This document shows, piece after piece, positions 1-9,318 of a DNA stretch of 64,000 bases. Origin of the DNA: Streptomyces sp. NRRL S-87 (GTDB taxonomy: Bacteria > Actinomycetota > Actinomycetes > Streptomycetales > Streptomycetaceae). The stretch is from positions 184,683 through 248,682 of the forward strand of contig NZ_JOGB01000001.1 of assembly GCF_000719335.1 (NCBI RefSeq). The letters are read 5' to 3'. The notes under the pieces were generated by a model. The model was not told the DNA's origin. It saw only the letters and a list, made by a program, of their open reading frames with translations, and made no database searches. A program made the translations under genes and the position numbers. Numbering within the stretch: position 1 is the first letter of the stretch; every line of letters begins with the position of its first letter.

Positions 1-996
1 GTCGAGCTGGACGCCTCCGGGGGCCGACCCCACCGCATGCACGGCCCGCTGCGCGTCGTGCTCGTCAACTCCGGCGCGACCGCCGTCGCGCCGGTGCCGG
101 CCGTGTACCTGGACGCACAAGGCGACGACGACGACGGCACCTGCACGGCGAAGGGTGCCGCCGGAGCCTCCGCAGCGGGCGGTCCCCTGACGGTCCCCGC
201 ACGCGGGGCCGCGGCGGCGGCGTTCGACATCACCGTGCCCGAGGAGTGCGCCGGCCGTGAGGGCACCCTGGTCCTCACCGCTCGCGGCGCGCCGCCGGCC
301 GTCGCCGTCACCCCGGCGACGATGCGCTTCACCCTCGTCAAGGGCCAGGAGGAAGAGCCCGGCTACACGGCGGGGCTGTTGACCGCGGCCGCCCTCGCCG
401 CCGTGACCACCCTCCTGATGCTCGTGCCCGCAGAGGGGTTCGGCCAGCCGCGCCCCGACTGGTGGAAGAGCCCCATGGACGGCATCGACTCACCGTGGTC
501 GGTCAAGGACAGCTGGCTGACGAACATCACGGCGCTGGGCGCGGTGCTGGGCACGGTGCTCACCACCACCGGCTTCCTCGACGACTGGCTGCCCGGCGTG
601 TCGCTCGGGCGCTTCCTCGGTATGAACCTCCTGTACGCGGGGCTGATCCTCTTCGCCCCGATCGTCTACTCCGCCTCGTGCCACTGGGGCTGGCCCGAGC
701 GGCGGAACGCCGCGGGGGCGACCGTACGCGCGTTCGTCCCCGTCGCCCGCGGGTGGGGTCTGGTCACCGCCGCCCTCGCCACGCTGTTCGGCGTCTACGG
801 ACAGCTCGCGACGATCGTGGTCCTGACGATCGCGGCCGACGCCACCCAGCCCACGAAGTGGAGCCTCTACCTCCTCCTCGGCATCGCCGCCGCCTTCGTC
901 GCCCTGTACTCCCTGCGCTTCGTCCGCGGAGCCCTGGCCGATCCACCCGTGGCCGCCCCGCACGCTGTTCCCACGAGCCGGTCGGGCACCTTGTAG
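1..996 (+). CDS. Membrane protein of unknown function, 5' end cut by window edge
   Basis: The reading frame is already open at base 1, so the N-terminus lies outside the window; the first internal ATG is at 37 but is probably not the start. The first ~110 visible residues are rich in Val, Ala and Thr and contain two Cys in short acidic contexts (DDGTCTA and PEECAG), which looks like an extracytoplasmic beta-sandwich. After that come about five hydrophobic stretches, at roughly residues 118-140, 180-200, 210-230, 250-275 and 285-305 counting from base 1, ending in a short cytoplasmic-type tail. I recognise no catalytic motif or family. It is convergent with the sugar importer operon that follows, so context gives no hint of its job. 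Confidence 0.6.
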   Translation, partial: VELDASGGRPHRMHGPLRVVLVNSGATAVAPVPAVYLDAQGDDDDGTCTAKGAAGASAAGGPLTVPARGAAAAAFDITVPEECAGREGTLVLTARGAPPAVAVTPATMRFTLVKGQEEEPGYTAGLLTAAALAAVTTLLMLVPAEGFGQPRPDWWKSPMDGIDSPWSVKDSWLTNITALGAVLGTVLTTTGFLDDWLPGVSLGRFLGMNLLYAGLILFAPIVYSASCHWGWPERRNAAGATVRAFVPVARGWGLVTAALATLFGVYGQLATIVVLTIAADATQPTKWSLYLLLGIAAAFVALYSLRFVRGALADPPVAAPHAVPTSRSGTL

Positions 997-1028
997 GCCC
1001 TGGGTCGCCCGGGCCCGGCCCGGCCCGG

Positions 1029-1047
1029 CCCCGCCCGGCACGCGGGG
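1029..1047. terminator. Weak candidate hairpin between convergent genes
   Basis: CCCCGC and GCGGGG pair around a 7-nt loop in a very GC-rich spacer between the membrane protein and the convergent importer operon. There is no U-tract, as is usual in streptomycetes. The arms are short, so this could be chance. Confidence 0.3.
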
Positions 1048-1129
1048 CGGGACGGGACGGGCTGGGCGGGCGCCGCGCGGTGCGCTGCGTCGACGCGCTA
1101 GGCGTCGTAGGTGCCGAGGAGAGGCGGGG

Positions 1130-2365
1130 TCAGGCTCCGACCCTGCGCTTGTTGTAGACGTCGAAGCCGACGGCCGCCAGCAGCACCAGGCCCTTGATCA
1201 CCTGCTGGTAGTCGGTGCCCACACCCACCAGCGACATGCCGTTGTTCAGCACGCCCAGCACCAGACCGCCGGTGAGCGCGCCGAGGACGGTTCCCACACC
1301 GCCGCTCGCGGAGGCGCCGCCGATGAACGCGGCGGCGATCGCCTCCAGCTCGAAGTTGATGCCGGCCTGCGGCGTACCGGCGTTGAGCCGCGCGGCGAAG
1401 ACCAGCCCTGCCAGGGCCGCCAGGACGCCCATGTTCACGAAGGCGAGGAAGACGACCCGCTTGCTCTTCACCCCGGACAGCCTCGCCGCCGCCTCGTTGC
1501 CGCCGATGGCGTAGGTGTGCCGGCCGAGGACCGAGTTGCGCATCACGTACCCGAAGCCGACCAGCAGGACGCCGAGGATCAGCAGGACGATCGGCACCCC
1601 GTGATAGCTGGCCAGCAGCATCGTGAAGGTCACCACGGCCGCGGTGATCGCGCCGAGCTTCACCAGGAACAGTCCGCCCGGGAGCGGCTCCAGGCCGTAC
1701 GAGACGGCCCGCCGCCGTCCGCGCACCTCCTGCAGGATCGCCACGGCCAGCACCGACAGACCCAGCAGGAGCGTGAGGTTGTGGTAGTCGGTGTGCGGGC
1801 CGACCGCGGGCAGGAAGCCGCTGCTGATGCTCTGGAAGCCCTTGGGGAACGGCGCCACCGACTGGCCCTGCAGGAGGATCTGGGTCCCGCCGCGGAACAG
1901 CAGCATGCCGGCCAGCGTGACGATGAACGAGGGGATCCCGAGGTAGGCGATCCAGAACCCCTGCCAGGCTCCGGCGAGGGCCCCGATCAGCAGCGCGGCC
2001 ACCAGCGCCACGGGCCACGGCGTCTCGTGCTCGACCATCATCACCGCCGCGGCCGCCCCGACGAAGGCGGCGAGCGACCCGACCGACAGGTCGATGTGCC
2101 CGGCGATGATGACGATCATCATGCCGATGGCCAGGATGAGGACGTAGCCGTTCTGCTGGATCAGGTTGGTGATGTTGAGCGGCTGGAGCAGGATGCCGTC
2201 CGTCCAGAACTGGAACAGCAGCACGATCAGCGCCAGCGCGACCAGCATCCCGTACTGGCGCAGGTTGCCGCGCAGCGCGCGGGCCAGTACGGCACCGGCC
2301 GGCGAGCGCCGGCCCGGTGGCGGGGCGGCGGGCGCGGTCTTCGGGGTGGTCTCGATCTGGGCCAT
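1130..2365 (-). CDS. mmsB: Sugar ABC transporter permease, MmsB/GguB type
   Basis: This 411-residue protein is a membrane permease of the CUT2 (ribose/xylose/galactose) sugar importers. It has many hydrophobic helices and the signature IAGHIDLSVGS near residues 85-95, a motif characteristic of RbsC/XylH permeases. A second family motif, IGGASASGGVG, is near residue 350. It is the last gene of a three-gene minus-strand operon (chvE, mmsA, mmsB); only 3 nt separate it from the ATPase gene, so translation is probably coupled. The length fits MmsB/GguB proteins, which are longer than RbsC. Substrates of the family include glucose, galactose, xylose and arabinose; the AraR-type operator upstream of the operon favours arabinose among them. 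That last point is inference. Confidence 0.88.
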   Translation of the reverse strand: MAQIETTPKTAPAAPPPGRRSPAGAVLARALRGNLRQYGMLVALALIVLLFQFWTDGILLQPLNITNLIQQNGYVLILAIGMMIVIIAGHIDLSVGSLAAFVGAAAAVMMVEHETPWPVALVAALLIGALAGAWQGFWIAYLGIPSFIVTLAGMLLFRGGTQILLQGQSVAPFPKGFQSISSGFLPAVGPHTDYHNLTLLLGLSVLAVAILQEVRGRRRAVSYGLEPLPGGLFLVKLGAITAAVVTFTMLLASYHGVPIVLLILGVLLVGFGYVMRNSVLGRHTYAIGGNEAAARLSGVKSKRVVFLAFVNMGVLAALAGLVFAARLNAGTPQAGINFELEAIAAAFIGGASASGGVGTVLGALTGGLVLGVLNNGMSLVGVGTDYQQVIKGLVLLAAVGFDVYNKRRVGA

Positions 2366-2368
2366 GCC

Positions 2369-3916
2369 TCACACCTGCTTGTCGGGGTACGCCGCGCTCA
2401 TGGTCATGAGGCGCATGAGGGATTCCTGGGTGGCCTCGGCGCGGGTCACCTCACCGGTGATCCGGCCTTCGGCCATGGTGTAGATCCGGTCGCACAGGCC
2501 CAGGAGCTCGGGAAGCTCGGAGGAGATGACGAGCACGGCCTTTCCCCGGGCGGCGAGTTCGGCGATGACGGTGTAGATCTCCGCCTTGGCGCCGACGTCG
2601 ATGCCCCGGGTGGGTTCGTCGAGGATCAGCACCTCCGGGTCGGCGAAGATCCACTTGCTGAGGACGACCTTCTGCTGGTTGCCGCCGCTGAGCTTGCCGG
2701 TCTCCGCGAAGACCGAGGGGGCCTTGATCCCCATCGTCTGCCGGAACGATTCGGCGATCCGCGCCTCCTCGTGCCGGTCGACCCAGCCCCGCCGGGCGAC
2801 CTTGCCGAGGGCGCTCAGCGAGATGTTCCGGCTGATGTCGTCGTGGAGGTTGAGGCCGAGCTGCTTGCGGTCCTCGGTCACGTACGCGATGCCGTGCCCG
2901 ATCGCCTCCGGCACCGTCCTGGTACGGATCTCCCGGCCGTGCAACCGCACCCGCCCGCCGGTCCGCCGCCCGTACGAGCGGCCGAAGACGCTCATGGCCA
3001 GCTCGGTGCGGCCGGCGCCCATGAGGCCGGCGATGCCGACGACCTCGCCGCGACGGACGTTGAGCGAGGCGCCGTCGACCACCTTGCGCCGGTGGTCGAT
3101 CGGGTGCCGGACGCTCCAGTCGTCGATCTCGAAGGCGACGTCGCCGATCTGCGGCGCGCGGTCGGGGTAGCGGTGTTCCAGGTCGCGGCCGACCATGCCG
3201 CGGATGATCCGTTCCTCCGAGACGCCCTCGGGGCCGATCGCGAGGGTCTCGATGGTCCGTCCGTCGCGCAGGATGGTGACGGCGTCGGCGACCCGGGCGA
3301 TCTCGTTGAGCTTGTGCGAGATGAGGATGCAGGAGATGCCCTGGGCCCTGAGCTCGAGGATCAGGTCGAGCAGCTTGCGGCTGTCCTCGTCGTTCAGGGC
3401 AGCCGTCGGCTCGTCCAGGATGAGCAGCTTGACCTTCTTGGCGAGGGCCTTGGCGATCTCGACCAACTGCTGTTTGCCCACGCCGAGATCGGCGATCCTG
3501 GTGTGCGGGCTCTCGTCGAGTCCGACCTGCCGCATCAGTGCGGCGGCGTGGGTCAGCGTCCGGTGCCAGCTGATGAGACCGCGAGTGGCGTGCTCGTTGC
3601 CGAGGAAGATGTTCTCGGCGATGGACAGGTAGGGCACCAGCGCGAGTTCCTGGTGGATGATGACGACGCCGCGCTGCTCGCTGGCCCGGATGTCCCGGAA
3701 CCGGCAGGGCTCGCCCTCGAAGTGGATCTCGCCTTCGTAGCTGCCGTGCGGGTGGACCCCGCTGAGCACCTTCATCAGCGTGGACTTGCCGGCGCCGTTC
3801 TCCCCGCAGACGGCGTGCACCTCCCCCGCGCCGACGGTCAGGTTGACCTCGGAGAGGGCCTTGACACCGGGAAACGTCTTGCTGATCGACCGCATTTCGA
3901 GGACGGGTCGGGTCAT
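2369..3916 (-). CDS. mmsA: Sugar ABC transporter ATP-binding protein, MmsA/GguA type
   Basis: This 515-residue protein carries two fused nucleotide-binding domains, as in RbsA and XylG. The first has a canonical Walker A (GENGAGKST, about residues 38-46) and Walker [11 protein letters not shown] (~164). The second has the degenerate Walker [10 protein letters not shown] (~295), a full signature [14 protein letters not shown] (~408) and [11 protein letters not shown] (~430). The asymmetry between a functional and a degenerate P-loop is normal for the family. ATP hydrolysis drives import through MmsB. It lies between the binding protein and permease genes, 106 nt downstream of chvE and 3 nt before mmsB. 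It is one of only two sugar-importer ATPases in the window. Confidence 0.9.
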   Translation of the reverse strand: MTRPVLEMRSISKTFPGVKALSEVNLTVGAGEVHAVCGENGAGKSTLMKVLSGVHPHGSYEGEIHFEGEPCRFRDIRASEQRGVVIIHQELALVPYLSIAENIFLGNEHATRGLISWHRTLTHAAALMRQVGLDESPHTRIADLGVGKQQLVEIAKALAKKVKLLILDEPTAALNDEDSRKLLDLILELRAQGISCILISHKLNEIARVADAVTILRDGRTIETLAIGPEGVSEERIIRGMVGRDLEHRYPDRAPQIGDVAFEIDDWSVRHPIDHRRKVVDGASLNVRRGEVVGIAGLMGAGRTELAMSVFGRSYGRRTGGRVRLHGREIRTRTVPEAIGHGIAYVTEDRKQLGLNLHDDISRNISLSALGKVARRGWVDRHEEARIAESFRQTMGIKAPSVFAETGKLSGGNQQKVVLSKWIFADPEVLILDEPTRGIDVGAKAEIYTVIAELAARGKAVLVISSELPELLGLCDRIYTMAEGRITGEVTRAEATQESLMRLMTMSAAYPDKQV

Positions 3917-4022
3917 GGTTGCGCATCCGTATCGTCGGGGCGGTGCGGGGGTGGGCGGTCTTCCGGACGTCGCACCGCCGGGCTTTTGCGGCGTCGCCGG
4001 ACCTTCGGCCGGGGCCCGTGGG

Positions 4023-5117
4023 CTACTTGAGCTGGTCCGCGGTGTACTGGCCGCTGTCGACCAGGACCTTGCGGTAGTTCTCCTTGTCGACGCTGACCGG
4101 CTGGAGCAGCTGCGCCGGTACGGTCTTGACGCCGTTGTGGTACTGGCGCGTGTCGTTGACCTCGGGCTTGCCGCCGGTCAGCAGCGCGTCGCCCATCTGG
4201 ACCGCGGCCTTGGCCAGTTGGCGGGTGTCCTTGTAGACGGTCTGGGTCTGCTCGCCCGCGATGATCGACTTCACCGAGGCCAGCTCCCCGTCCTGCCCCG
4301 TGACGACGGGCAGGGGCTGGCCGGAGCCGTAGCCGACGCCCTTCAGCGAGGAGATGATGCCGATCGAGATGCCGTCGTACGGCGAGAGCACGGCGTCGAC
4401 GCGGGCGCCGGTGTACGACTTGCTCAGCAGGTTGTCCATCCGGGACTGGGCGAGACCGCCGTCCCAGCGCAGCGTGGCGATCTGGCTGAGGGAGGTCTGC
4501 CCGCTGCGCACCACGAGCTTCTTGTCGGCGATGTACGGCTTGAGGACGCTCATCGCGCCGTTGTAGAAGAACGCGGAGTTGTTGTCGTCCGGTGAGCCGG
4601 CGAACAGCTCGACGTTGAAGGGGCCCTTGCCGGACTTGAGGCCGAGCTTGTCGACGATGTAACTGCCCTGGAGGACACCGACCTTGTAGTTGTCGAAGGT
4701 CGCGTAGTAGTCGACGTTCGCGGTGCCGCGGATCAGCCGGTCGTAGGAGATGACGCGGATGTGGGCGTCGGCGGCCTTCTGCAGCACGTTGGTGAGCGAG
4801 GAGCCGTCGATGGCGGCGATCACCAGCAGCTTGGCCCCCTTGGTGATCATGTTCTCCACCTGGGAGACCTGGTTCTCCACGACGTTGTCGCCGTACTGGA
4901 GGTCGGTCCTGTAGCCCTTGGCCTGGAACTCCCTGACCATGTTGTTGCCGTCGTTGATCCAGCGCTCCGACGACTTGGTCGGCATCGCGATGCCGACCAG
5001 GCCGCCTTTGCCGTCCGGCCCGGCTGCGCCGGCGCCCGCTCCGTTGGCACTCTGGCCGCAGGCTGCCAGCGACAGCACCAGGCCCGCGGTGGCAAGGCCC
5101 GCTGAAAGCTTCCGCAC
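4023..5117 (-). CDS. chvE: Sugar-binding lipoprotein, ChvE type
   Basis: This 364-residue periplasmic-binding-protein-like lipoprotein captures the sugar for MmsA/MmsB. The signal peptide ends in a lipobox LSLAAC, with the lipid-attached Cys at residue 20. The mature protein has the two-lobe Peripla_BP_4 pattern, with [13 protein letters not shown] opening the first lobe and SYDRLIRG and [13 protein letters not shown] in sugar-contacting positions seen in ChvE and XylF. The start is a GTG preceded by GGAGGA. It is the first gene of the operon, and its promoter region carries an AraR-type operator, so it is probably induced by arabinose. The ChvE family binds several aldoses, so the exact ligand is not fixed by sequence. 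Confidence 0.88.
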   Translation of the reverse strand: MRKLSAGLATAGLVLSLAACGQSANGAGAGAAGPDGKGGLVGIAMPTKSSERWINDGNNMVREFQAKGYRTDLQYGDNVVENQVSQVENMITKGAKLLVIAAIDGSSLTNVLQKAADAHIRVISYDRLIRGTANVDYYATFDNYKVGVLQGSYIVDKLGLKSGKGPFNVELFAGSPDDNNSAFFYNGAMSVLKPYIADKKLVVRSGQTSLSQIATLRWDGGLAQSRMDNLLSKSYTGARVDAVLSPYDGISIGIISSLKGVGYGSGQPLPVVTGQDGELASVKSIIAGEQTQTVYKDTRQLAKAAVQMGDALLTGGKPEVNDTRQYHNGVKTVPAQLLQPVSVDKENYRKVLVDSGQYTADQLK

Positions 5118-5254
5118 AGTTCCTCCAGTGATGTTCCGCGACCGGCTCGGTGCGACCCGACCGGGCGACCGGAAGCGGTCGGGCGGGGCCGGGGGAGCGG
5201 TCTTCTCGCGCTGCGCGAAGTCGGGTTGGGGCGGCTCCGGCCTGGCGTTACCTG

Positions 5255-5283
5255 AGTGTTAACGCTCACAACTGAGTCGTCAA
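5255..5283 (-). promoter_or_regulatory. chvE promoter with AraR-type operator
   Basis: On the plus strand the operator reads GTGTTAACGCTCACAA (5256-5271), 14 of 16 matches to TTGTTAGCGCTCACAA found at four other places. On the minus strand it overlaps a promoter-like arrangement facing chvE: TTGACG (5278-5283), 17-nt spacer, AACACT (5255-5260). The hexamers are read by eye; repression by AraR is inferred. Confidence 0.65.
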
Positions 5284-5368
5284 GGGTCTGTGCGGATCAC
5301 TCTCGGGTCGAGGGTGTCGTGCGCGCCCTTGACCGCGTGCGGATAGCTCCGAGAGCCCCGGCGATCCT

Positions 5369-5398
5369 TTGACAGGTCGGATTGTTAGCGCTCACAAT
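5369..5398 (+). promoter_or_regulatory. galM promoter with embedded AraR operator
   Basis: TTGACA at 5369-5374 is followed by an 18-nt spacer and CACAAT at 5393-5398. The operator TTGTTAGCGCTCACAA occupies 5382-5397, so its right end forms most of the -10 hexamer. The first A of the ATG at 5405 lies 7 nt after the -10, where transcription would start, which suggests a leaderless mRNA. Confidence 0.7.
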
Positions 5399-5404
5399 CC
5401 CCTC

Positions 5405-6472
5405 ATGAGAGGCGAAGTGACGGTGACCCAGGAGACTGCCGCAAGGCTCCCGGACGGGCGGCGCATCAGCCGCTGGACGTTCGGCTCCCCGGCGGGCGTG
5501 ACGGCGGAGGTGCTCAGTCTGGGAGCCCGCCTGCAGGCCCTGCACGCGCCGGACCGGGACGGGCGGCGTGCCAACGTCGTCCTGGGCTGCGAGGGCACCG
5601 CGGAGCTGTTCGGGGAGGCCGCCTACTTCGGCGCGACGGTCGGCCGCTACGCCAATCGCATCGCGGGCGGAAGCCTGCCGCTCGACGGTACGACGCACCG
5701 GCTGGAGACCCAGCGGGGCGGTCACACCCTGCACGGCGGACCGGACGGCTTCGCCACGCGCCTCTGGGACGGTTCGCCGGTCCGCGCGGGCAGCCGGGCC
5801 GGCGTCCGGTTCCGCATCGAAAGCCCCGACGGCGACCAGGGGTTCCCGGGCGCCCTCACGGCCGAGGTCACCTACCTGCTCGGCCCCGACGGCGAACTCT
5901 CCCTCACCTACGGCGCGACCACGGACGCCCCGACGGTCGTCAACCTCACCAACCACATGTACCTCAACCTGGCCGGCGAGGGCTGCGGGACGGTGCTCGG
6001 CCACCTGCTGCGGGTCGAGGCCGCCCGGTACACCCCCGTGGACGCGGAACTGATCCCGCTCGGCCCGGCCGAGTCCGTCACCGGTACGCCGTTCGACCTC
6101 CGCGAGGCCCGGACGATCGGTGACCGCATCACCGAGGCCCACCCGCAGATCCGCCGGGCCGGCGACGGCTTCGACCACAACTGGGTGCTCGACGGCACCG
6201 GACTGAGGCGGGCCGCCGTCCTGGGCGATCCTGCCAGCGGCCGCCGCGTCGAATGCCTGACGACGGAGCCGGGGCTCCAGGTCTACACCGGAAACCACTT
6301 CGACGGCTCGCTGACCGGCCGCTCCGGGCGCCCGTACGTCGCGTACGCGGGCATCGCGCTGGAGACCCAGCACTTCCCGGACGCGCCCAACCGGCCCGGG
6401 TATCCCTCCACCCGGCTGCGCCCGGGGGAGCAGTACCGCTCGACGACGCTGTACCGCTTCACGGCCGAGTAG
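5405..6472 (+). CDS. galM: Aldose 1-epimerase (mutarotase)
   Basis: This 355-residue GalM-family protein interconverts alpha and beta anomers of aldoses. Family motifs are present: NRIAGG near residue 85, the catalytic His in NLTNHMYLNL (~residue 180), GDGFDHNWVLDG (~260) and the catalytic Glu in GIALETQHFPDAPN (~320). The start is uncertain. ATG 5405 places the start codon at the expected transcription start of the promoter just upstream. GTG 5417 and GTG 5423 are alternatives, with AGAGG at 5408-5412 as a possible ribosome site. It is divergent from the chvE importer and shares its AraR control region, so it probably converts anomers of imported arabinose or related sugars for their isomerases. 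It could equally serve xylose or galactose. Confidence 0.87.
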   Translation: MRGEVTVTQETAARLPDGRRISRWTFGSPAGVTAEVLSLGARLQALHAPDRDGRRANVVLGCEGTAELFGEAAYFGATVGRYANRIAGGSLPLDGTTHRLETQRGGHTLHGGPDGFATRLWDGSPVRAGSRAGVRFRIESPDGDQGFPGALTAEVTYLLGPDGELSLTYGATTDAPTVVNLTNHMYLNLAGEGCGTVLGHLLRVEAARYTPVDAELIPLGPAESVTGTPFDLREARTIGDRITEAHPQIRRAGDGFDHNWVLDGTGLRRAAVLGDPASGRRVECLTTEPGLQVYTGNHFDGSLTGRSGRPYVAYAGIALETQHFPDAPNRPGYPSTRLRPGEQYRSTTLYRFTAE

Positions 6473-6609
6473 GGACGGCGGCCCGCACGACGGGGCCCGC
6501 ACGGCGGGGCGCCGGTCGCCCGGGGCCCGGCGGCCCGCCCGGCCGGGCACGAGGCGGGGCGCGCCCGGTCGAGGCGGGGCGCGGCCCGCCCGACTCGTGG
6601 CACCCCGGC

Positions 6610-7782
6610 TCAGCGGGCGCCGAGGAGGTGTTCGAGGGCGAGCTGGTCCAGGTGCTCGAAGGCCATGCCGCGACGGGCGGCGGCATCCACGTCGAAGTCC
6701 TCGAAGGCGGACCGGTCGGCCAGCAGCCCGGCCAGGCCGTCCTCGGCGGTGCGGAGGGCGAGTTCGGGCAGTCCGGAGGCGGTCAGCGCGGCCTGCACCT
6801 CCGGATCGGACCGGAAGGAGCGGGAACGCTCGGCCAGGAGCAGGTAGTTGCGCATGCAGGCGGCAGCCGAGGTCCAGACCCCGGCGGGGTCCTCGGTGCG
6901 CGGCGGCTTGAAGTCGAAGTGGCGGGGGCCGTCGTACCCGGCCGACTCCAGCAGGTCGACCAGCCAGAAGGCCTGGCGCAGGTCTCCCGCGCCGAAACGC
7001 AGGTCCTGGTCGTACTTGATGCCGCTCTGCCCGTTGAGGTCGATGTGGAACAGCTTGCCGTGCCACAGGGCCTGGGCGATGCCGTGCGGGAAGTTCAGCC
7101 CGGCCATCTGCTCGTGCCCGACCTCCGGGTTGAGGCCGACCCGCTCGGGCCGGTCCAACGCGTCGATGAAGGCCAGGGCGTGGCCGACGGTGGGCAGCAG
7201 GATGTCGCCGCGCGGCTCGTTCGGCTTGGGCTCGATCGCGAAGCGCAGGTCGTAGCCCTGGCTCTCGACGTACTCGCCCAGCAGGTCGAACGCCTCCTTC
7301 AACCGGTCGAGGGCGGTGCGCACGTCCTTGGCCGCCCCCGACTCCGCGCCCTCGCGGCCGCCCCAGGCCACGTAGACCGAGGCGCCGAGTTCCACGGCCA
7401 GGTCGATGTTGCGGATCGTCTTGCGCAGCGCGTACCGGCGGACGCCCCGGTCGTTGGCGGTGAAGGCGCCGTCCTTGAAGACCGGGTGGGTGAAGAGGTT
7501 GGTGGTGGCCATCGGCACCTTCAACCCGGCCGTGTCGAGCGCGCTGCGGAAGCGCTTGACCGCCTGCTCGCGCGCGGCGTCGCCGGCGGCGAAGGGGATC
7601 AGGTCGTCGTCGTGGAACGTGACGCCGTAGGCGCCGAGCTCGGCCAGCCGGTGCACGCTCTCGACCGGGTCGAGGGCGGCTCGGGTGGCGTCGCCGAAGG
7701 GGTCCCGCCCCTGCCAGCCGACGGTCCACAGGCCGAACGTGAACCTGTGCGCGGGGGAGGGGACGAGCGGGTTGCCGGTCAT
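6610..7782 (-). CDS. xylA: Xylose isomerase
   Basis: This 390-residue enzyme converts D-xylose to D-xylulose in the cytoplasm. It has the length and sequence of class I actinobacterial xylose (glucose) isomerases. Recognisable segments are [17 protein letters not shown] at the N-terminus, [14 protein letters not shown] (~100), the metal-site glutamate in AIEPKPNEP (~180) and the metal-binding stretch [17 protein letters not shown] (~215-231). HIDLNGQ (~245) follows. The ATG at 7782 is preceded by a short leader containing the xylA/xylB intergenic inverted repeat. It is divergent from xylB and xylR, the standard arrangement for this pathway, and is expected to be repressed by XylR without xylose. 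Confidence 0.96.
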   Translation of the reverse strand: MTGNPLVPSPAHRFTFGLWTVGWQGRDPFGDATRAALDPVESVHRLAELGAYGVTFHDDDLIPFAAGDAAREQAVKRFRSALDTAGLKVPMATTNLFTHPVFKDGAFTANDRGVRRYALRKTIRNIDLAVELGASVYVAWGGREGAESGAAKDVRTALDRLKEAFDLLGEYVESQGYDLRFAIEPKPNEPRGDILLPTVGHALAFIDALDRPERVGLNPEVGHEQMAGLNFPHGIAQALWHGKLFHIDLNGQSGIKYDQDLRFGAGDLRQAFWLVDLLESAGYDGPRHFDFKPPRTEDPAGVWTSAAACMRNYLLLAERSRSFRSDPEVQAALTASGLPELALRTAEDGLAGLLADRSAFEDFDVDAAARRGMAFEHLDQLALEHLLGAR

Positions 7783-7808
7783 GTGCGCTCCGGATCGGGC
7801 CGAGGTCT

Positions 7809-7831
7809 ATTTGTAATGTCGAAAAACAAAT
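7809..7831. promoter_or_regulatory. xylA/xylB divergent control region with probable XylR operator
   Basis: ATTTGT (7809-7814) and ACAAAT (7826-7831) form an inverted repeat in an AT-rich island that stands out from the surrounding GC-rich DNA. A good -10 hexamer for xylB, TAGTAT, abuts it at 7832-7837. The site lies between divergent xylA and xylB with xylR downstream, so control by the ROK regulator is likely but inferred. Confidence 0.65.
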
Positions 7832-7874
7832 TAGTATGCCGAGACGCAAGAAGGAACCCCCACCGGAGGAATCC

Positions 7875-9305
7875 ATGTCCGCACAGCGTGTCGTGATCGG
7901 TGTCGACAGCTCGACCCAGTCCACGAAGGCACTCGCCGTCGACCTGGAGACCGGCACTGTCCTGGGCGAGGGCCGCGCCGCCCACGCCGTCAGCGCGGGG
8001 CCCGGACGCGAGAGCGACCCGGAACAGTGGTGGCGGGCGCTCGCCGAGGCCACCGCGGGAACCGGGTGGGCGGATCGTGCCGCCGCCTGCTCGATCGCCG
8101 GCCAGCAGCACGGCCTGGTCACCCTCGACGCGGCCGGCCGGCCGGTCCGCCCGGCACTGCTGTGGAACGACGTCCGCTCCGCGCCGCAGGCCACCGCACT
8201 CGCGGCCGCCTTCGGCACGGCAGAGCTCGCCCGCCGCACCGGCAGCGTCCCGACGGCCGCCTTCACCTCCGCCAAATGGGCCTGGCTCCGTGCGCACGAC
8301 CCCGCCGCCGCCGACCGCGTCGCCGCGGTGCGGCTTCCCCACGACTTCCTGACGGAGCGGCTCACCGGTGAGGCGGTGACCGACCGCGGCGACGCCTCGG
8401 GAACCGGCTGGTGGGGCCCGGACGGCTACGACCAGGAGGTCCTCGCCCGGATCGGACTCGACTCCGGGCTGCTGCCCCAGGTCCTCCCGCCGGGCGCCCG
8501 GGCGGGCCTCGTACGCGCCGGTACGCCCCTGCGCCAGGGCACGCCGGTGGCCGCCGGGACCGGGGACAACATGGCCGCCGCCCTCGGACTGGGCCTGCCC
8601 CCCGGGCGCCCGGCGCTGAGCCTCGGCACCTCCGGCACCGTCTACGCCGTCGGCCGTACGCGGCCCGCCGACCCGAGCGGAACGGTGGCCGGCTTCGCCG
8701 ACGCCCTCGGCGGCTGGTTGCCCCTCGCCTGCACGCTCAACTGCACCCTCGCCGTCGACCGCGTCGCCGCCCTCGCCGGCCGCGACCGCGAAGCCGTCGA
8801 AGGAGGCGGCACGGTGGTGGTCCTCCCCTACCTGGACGGCGAGCGCACCCCCGACCTCCCGGGCGCCTCCGGCCTGGTCCACGGTCTGCGCCACGACACC
8901 ACACCGGGACAGCTGCTCCAGGCCGCCTACGACGGCGCCGCCCACGCCCTGCTCACGGCCCTGGACGGCGTCCTGCGCGCCGGCGGCGAGACCCCCGCCC
9001 CTGACGAACCCCTGGTGCTGATCGGCGGCGGAGCCCGCGGCCCGGCCTGGCAGCGGACCGTCCTGCGGCTCTCCGGCCGGGCCGTCCGGGTGCCCGCCGC
9101 CAGGGAGCTGGTCGCCCTCGGAGCCGCCGCCCAGGCCGCCGCACTGCTCACCGGGGAGCCCGCGGACGCCGTCGCCCGGCGCTGGCGGACCGCCGAGGGC
9201 CCGCTACTGGATCCCGTACCCCGTGACGACGACGCGCTCGAACGGATCACCAGTACGCTGCGGCGGGCGAGGGCCCTGCAGGAGGTTCCGCCGGAAGGAC
9301 GATAG
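7875..9305 (+). CDS. xylB: Xylulokinase
   Basis: This FGGY-family sugar kinase of 476 residues phosphorylates D-xylulose to xylulose 5-phosphate. The N-terminal phosphate-binding motif VIGVDSSTQSTKALAVD, the substrate motif SIAGQQHGLV (~residue 75), the ATP-site LGTSGTVYAV (~255) and C-terminal LIGGGARGPAW (~385) are present. I chose ATG 7875 because GGAGGA sits at 7865-7870. The in-frame ATG at 7836 overlaps the probable -10 of the promoter and has no ribosome site. It is divergent from xylA and followed after 13 nt by xylR. Together xylA and xylB feed xylose into the pentose phosphate pathway. Confidence 0.95.
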   Translation: MSAQRVVIGVDSSTQSTKALAVDLETGTVLGEGRAAHAVSAGPGRESDPEQWWRALAEATAGTGWADRAAACSIAGQQHGLVTLDAAGRPVRPALLWNDVRSAPQATALAAAFGTAELARRTGSVPTAAFTSAKWAWLRAHDPAAADRVAAVRLPHDFLTERLTGEAVTDRGDASGTGWWGPDGYDQEVLARIGLDSGLLPQVLPPGARAGLVRAGTPLRQGTPVAAGTGDNMAAALGLGLPPGRPALSLGTSGTVYAVGRTRPADPSGTVAGFADALGGWLPLACTLNCTLAVDRVAALAGRDREAVEGGGTVVVLPYLDGERTPDLPGASGLVHGLRHDTTPGQLLQAAYDGAAHALLTALDGVLRAGGETPAPDEPLVLIGGGARGPAWQRTVLRLSGRAVRVPAARELVALGAAAQAAALLTGEPADAVARRWRTAEGPLLDPVPRDDDALERITSTLRRARALQEVPPEGR

Positions 9306-9318
9306 GAAGGCCGGGTCG

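Noticed and set aside
3917..4022. Possible attenuator hairpin in the chvE-mmsA spacer
   Set aside because: TCCGG-CG-CGC segments pair only with several mismatches, unlike the perfect stems in the other importer operons.
1517..4030. Very long open frame on the plus strand opposite the mmsA/mmsB genes
   Set aside because: The translation is a His/Arg/Asp/Gln-rich low-complexity chain, typical of the antisense frame of GC-rich genes; the minus-strand genes have full family motifs.
7836..7874. ATG 7836 as the start of xylulokinase
   Set aside because: It lies on the probable -10 TAGTAT and lacks a ribosome site; ATG 7875 has GGAGGA and matches the family N-terminus.
5297..8365. Long minus-strand frame spanning galM, xylA and xylB
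   Set aside because: It overlaps three genes with clear motifs in other frames and has biased, low-complexity composition.
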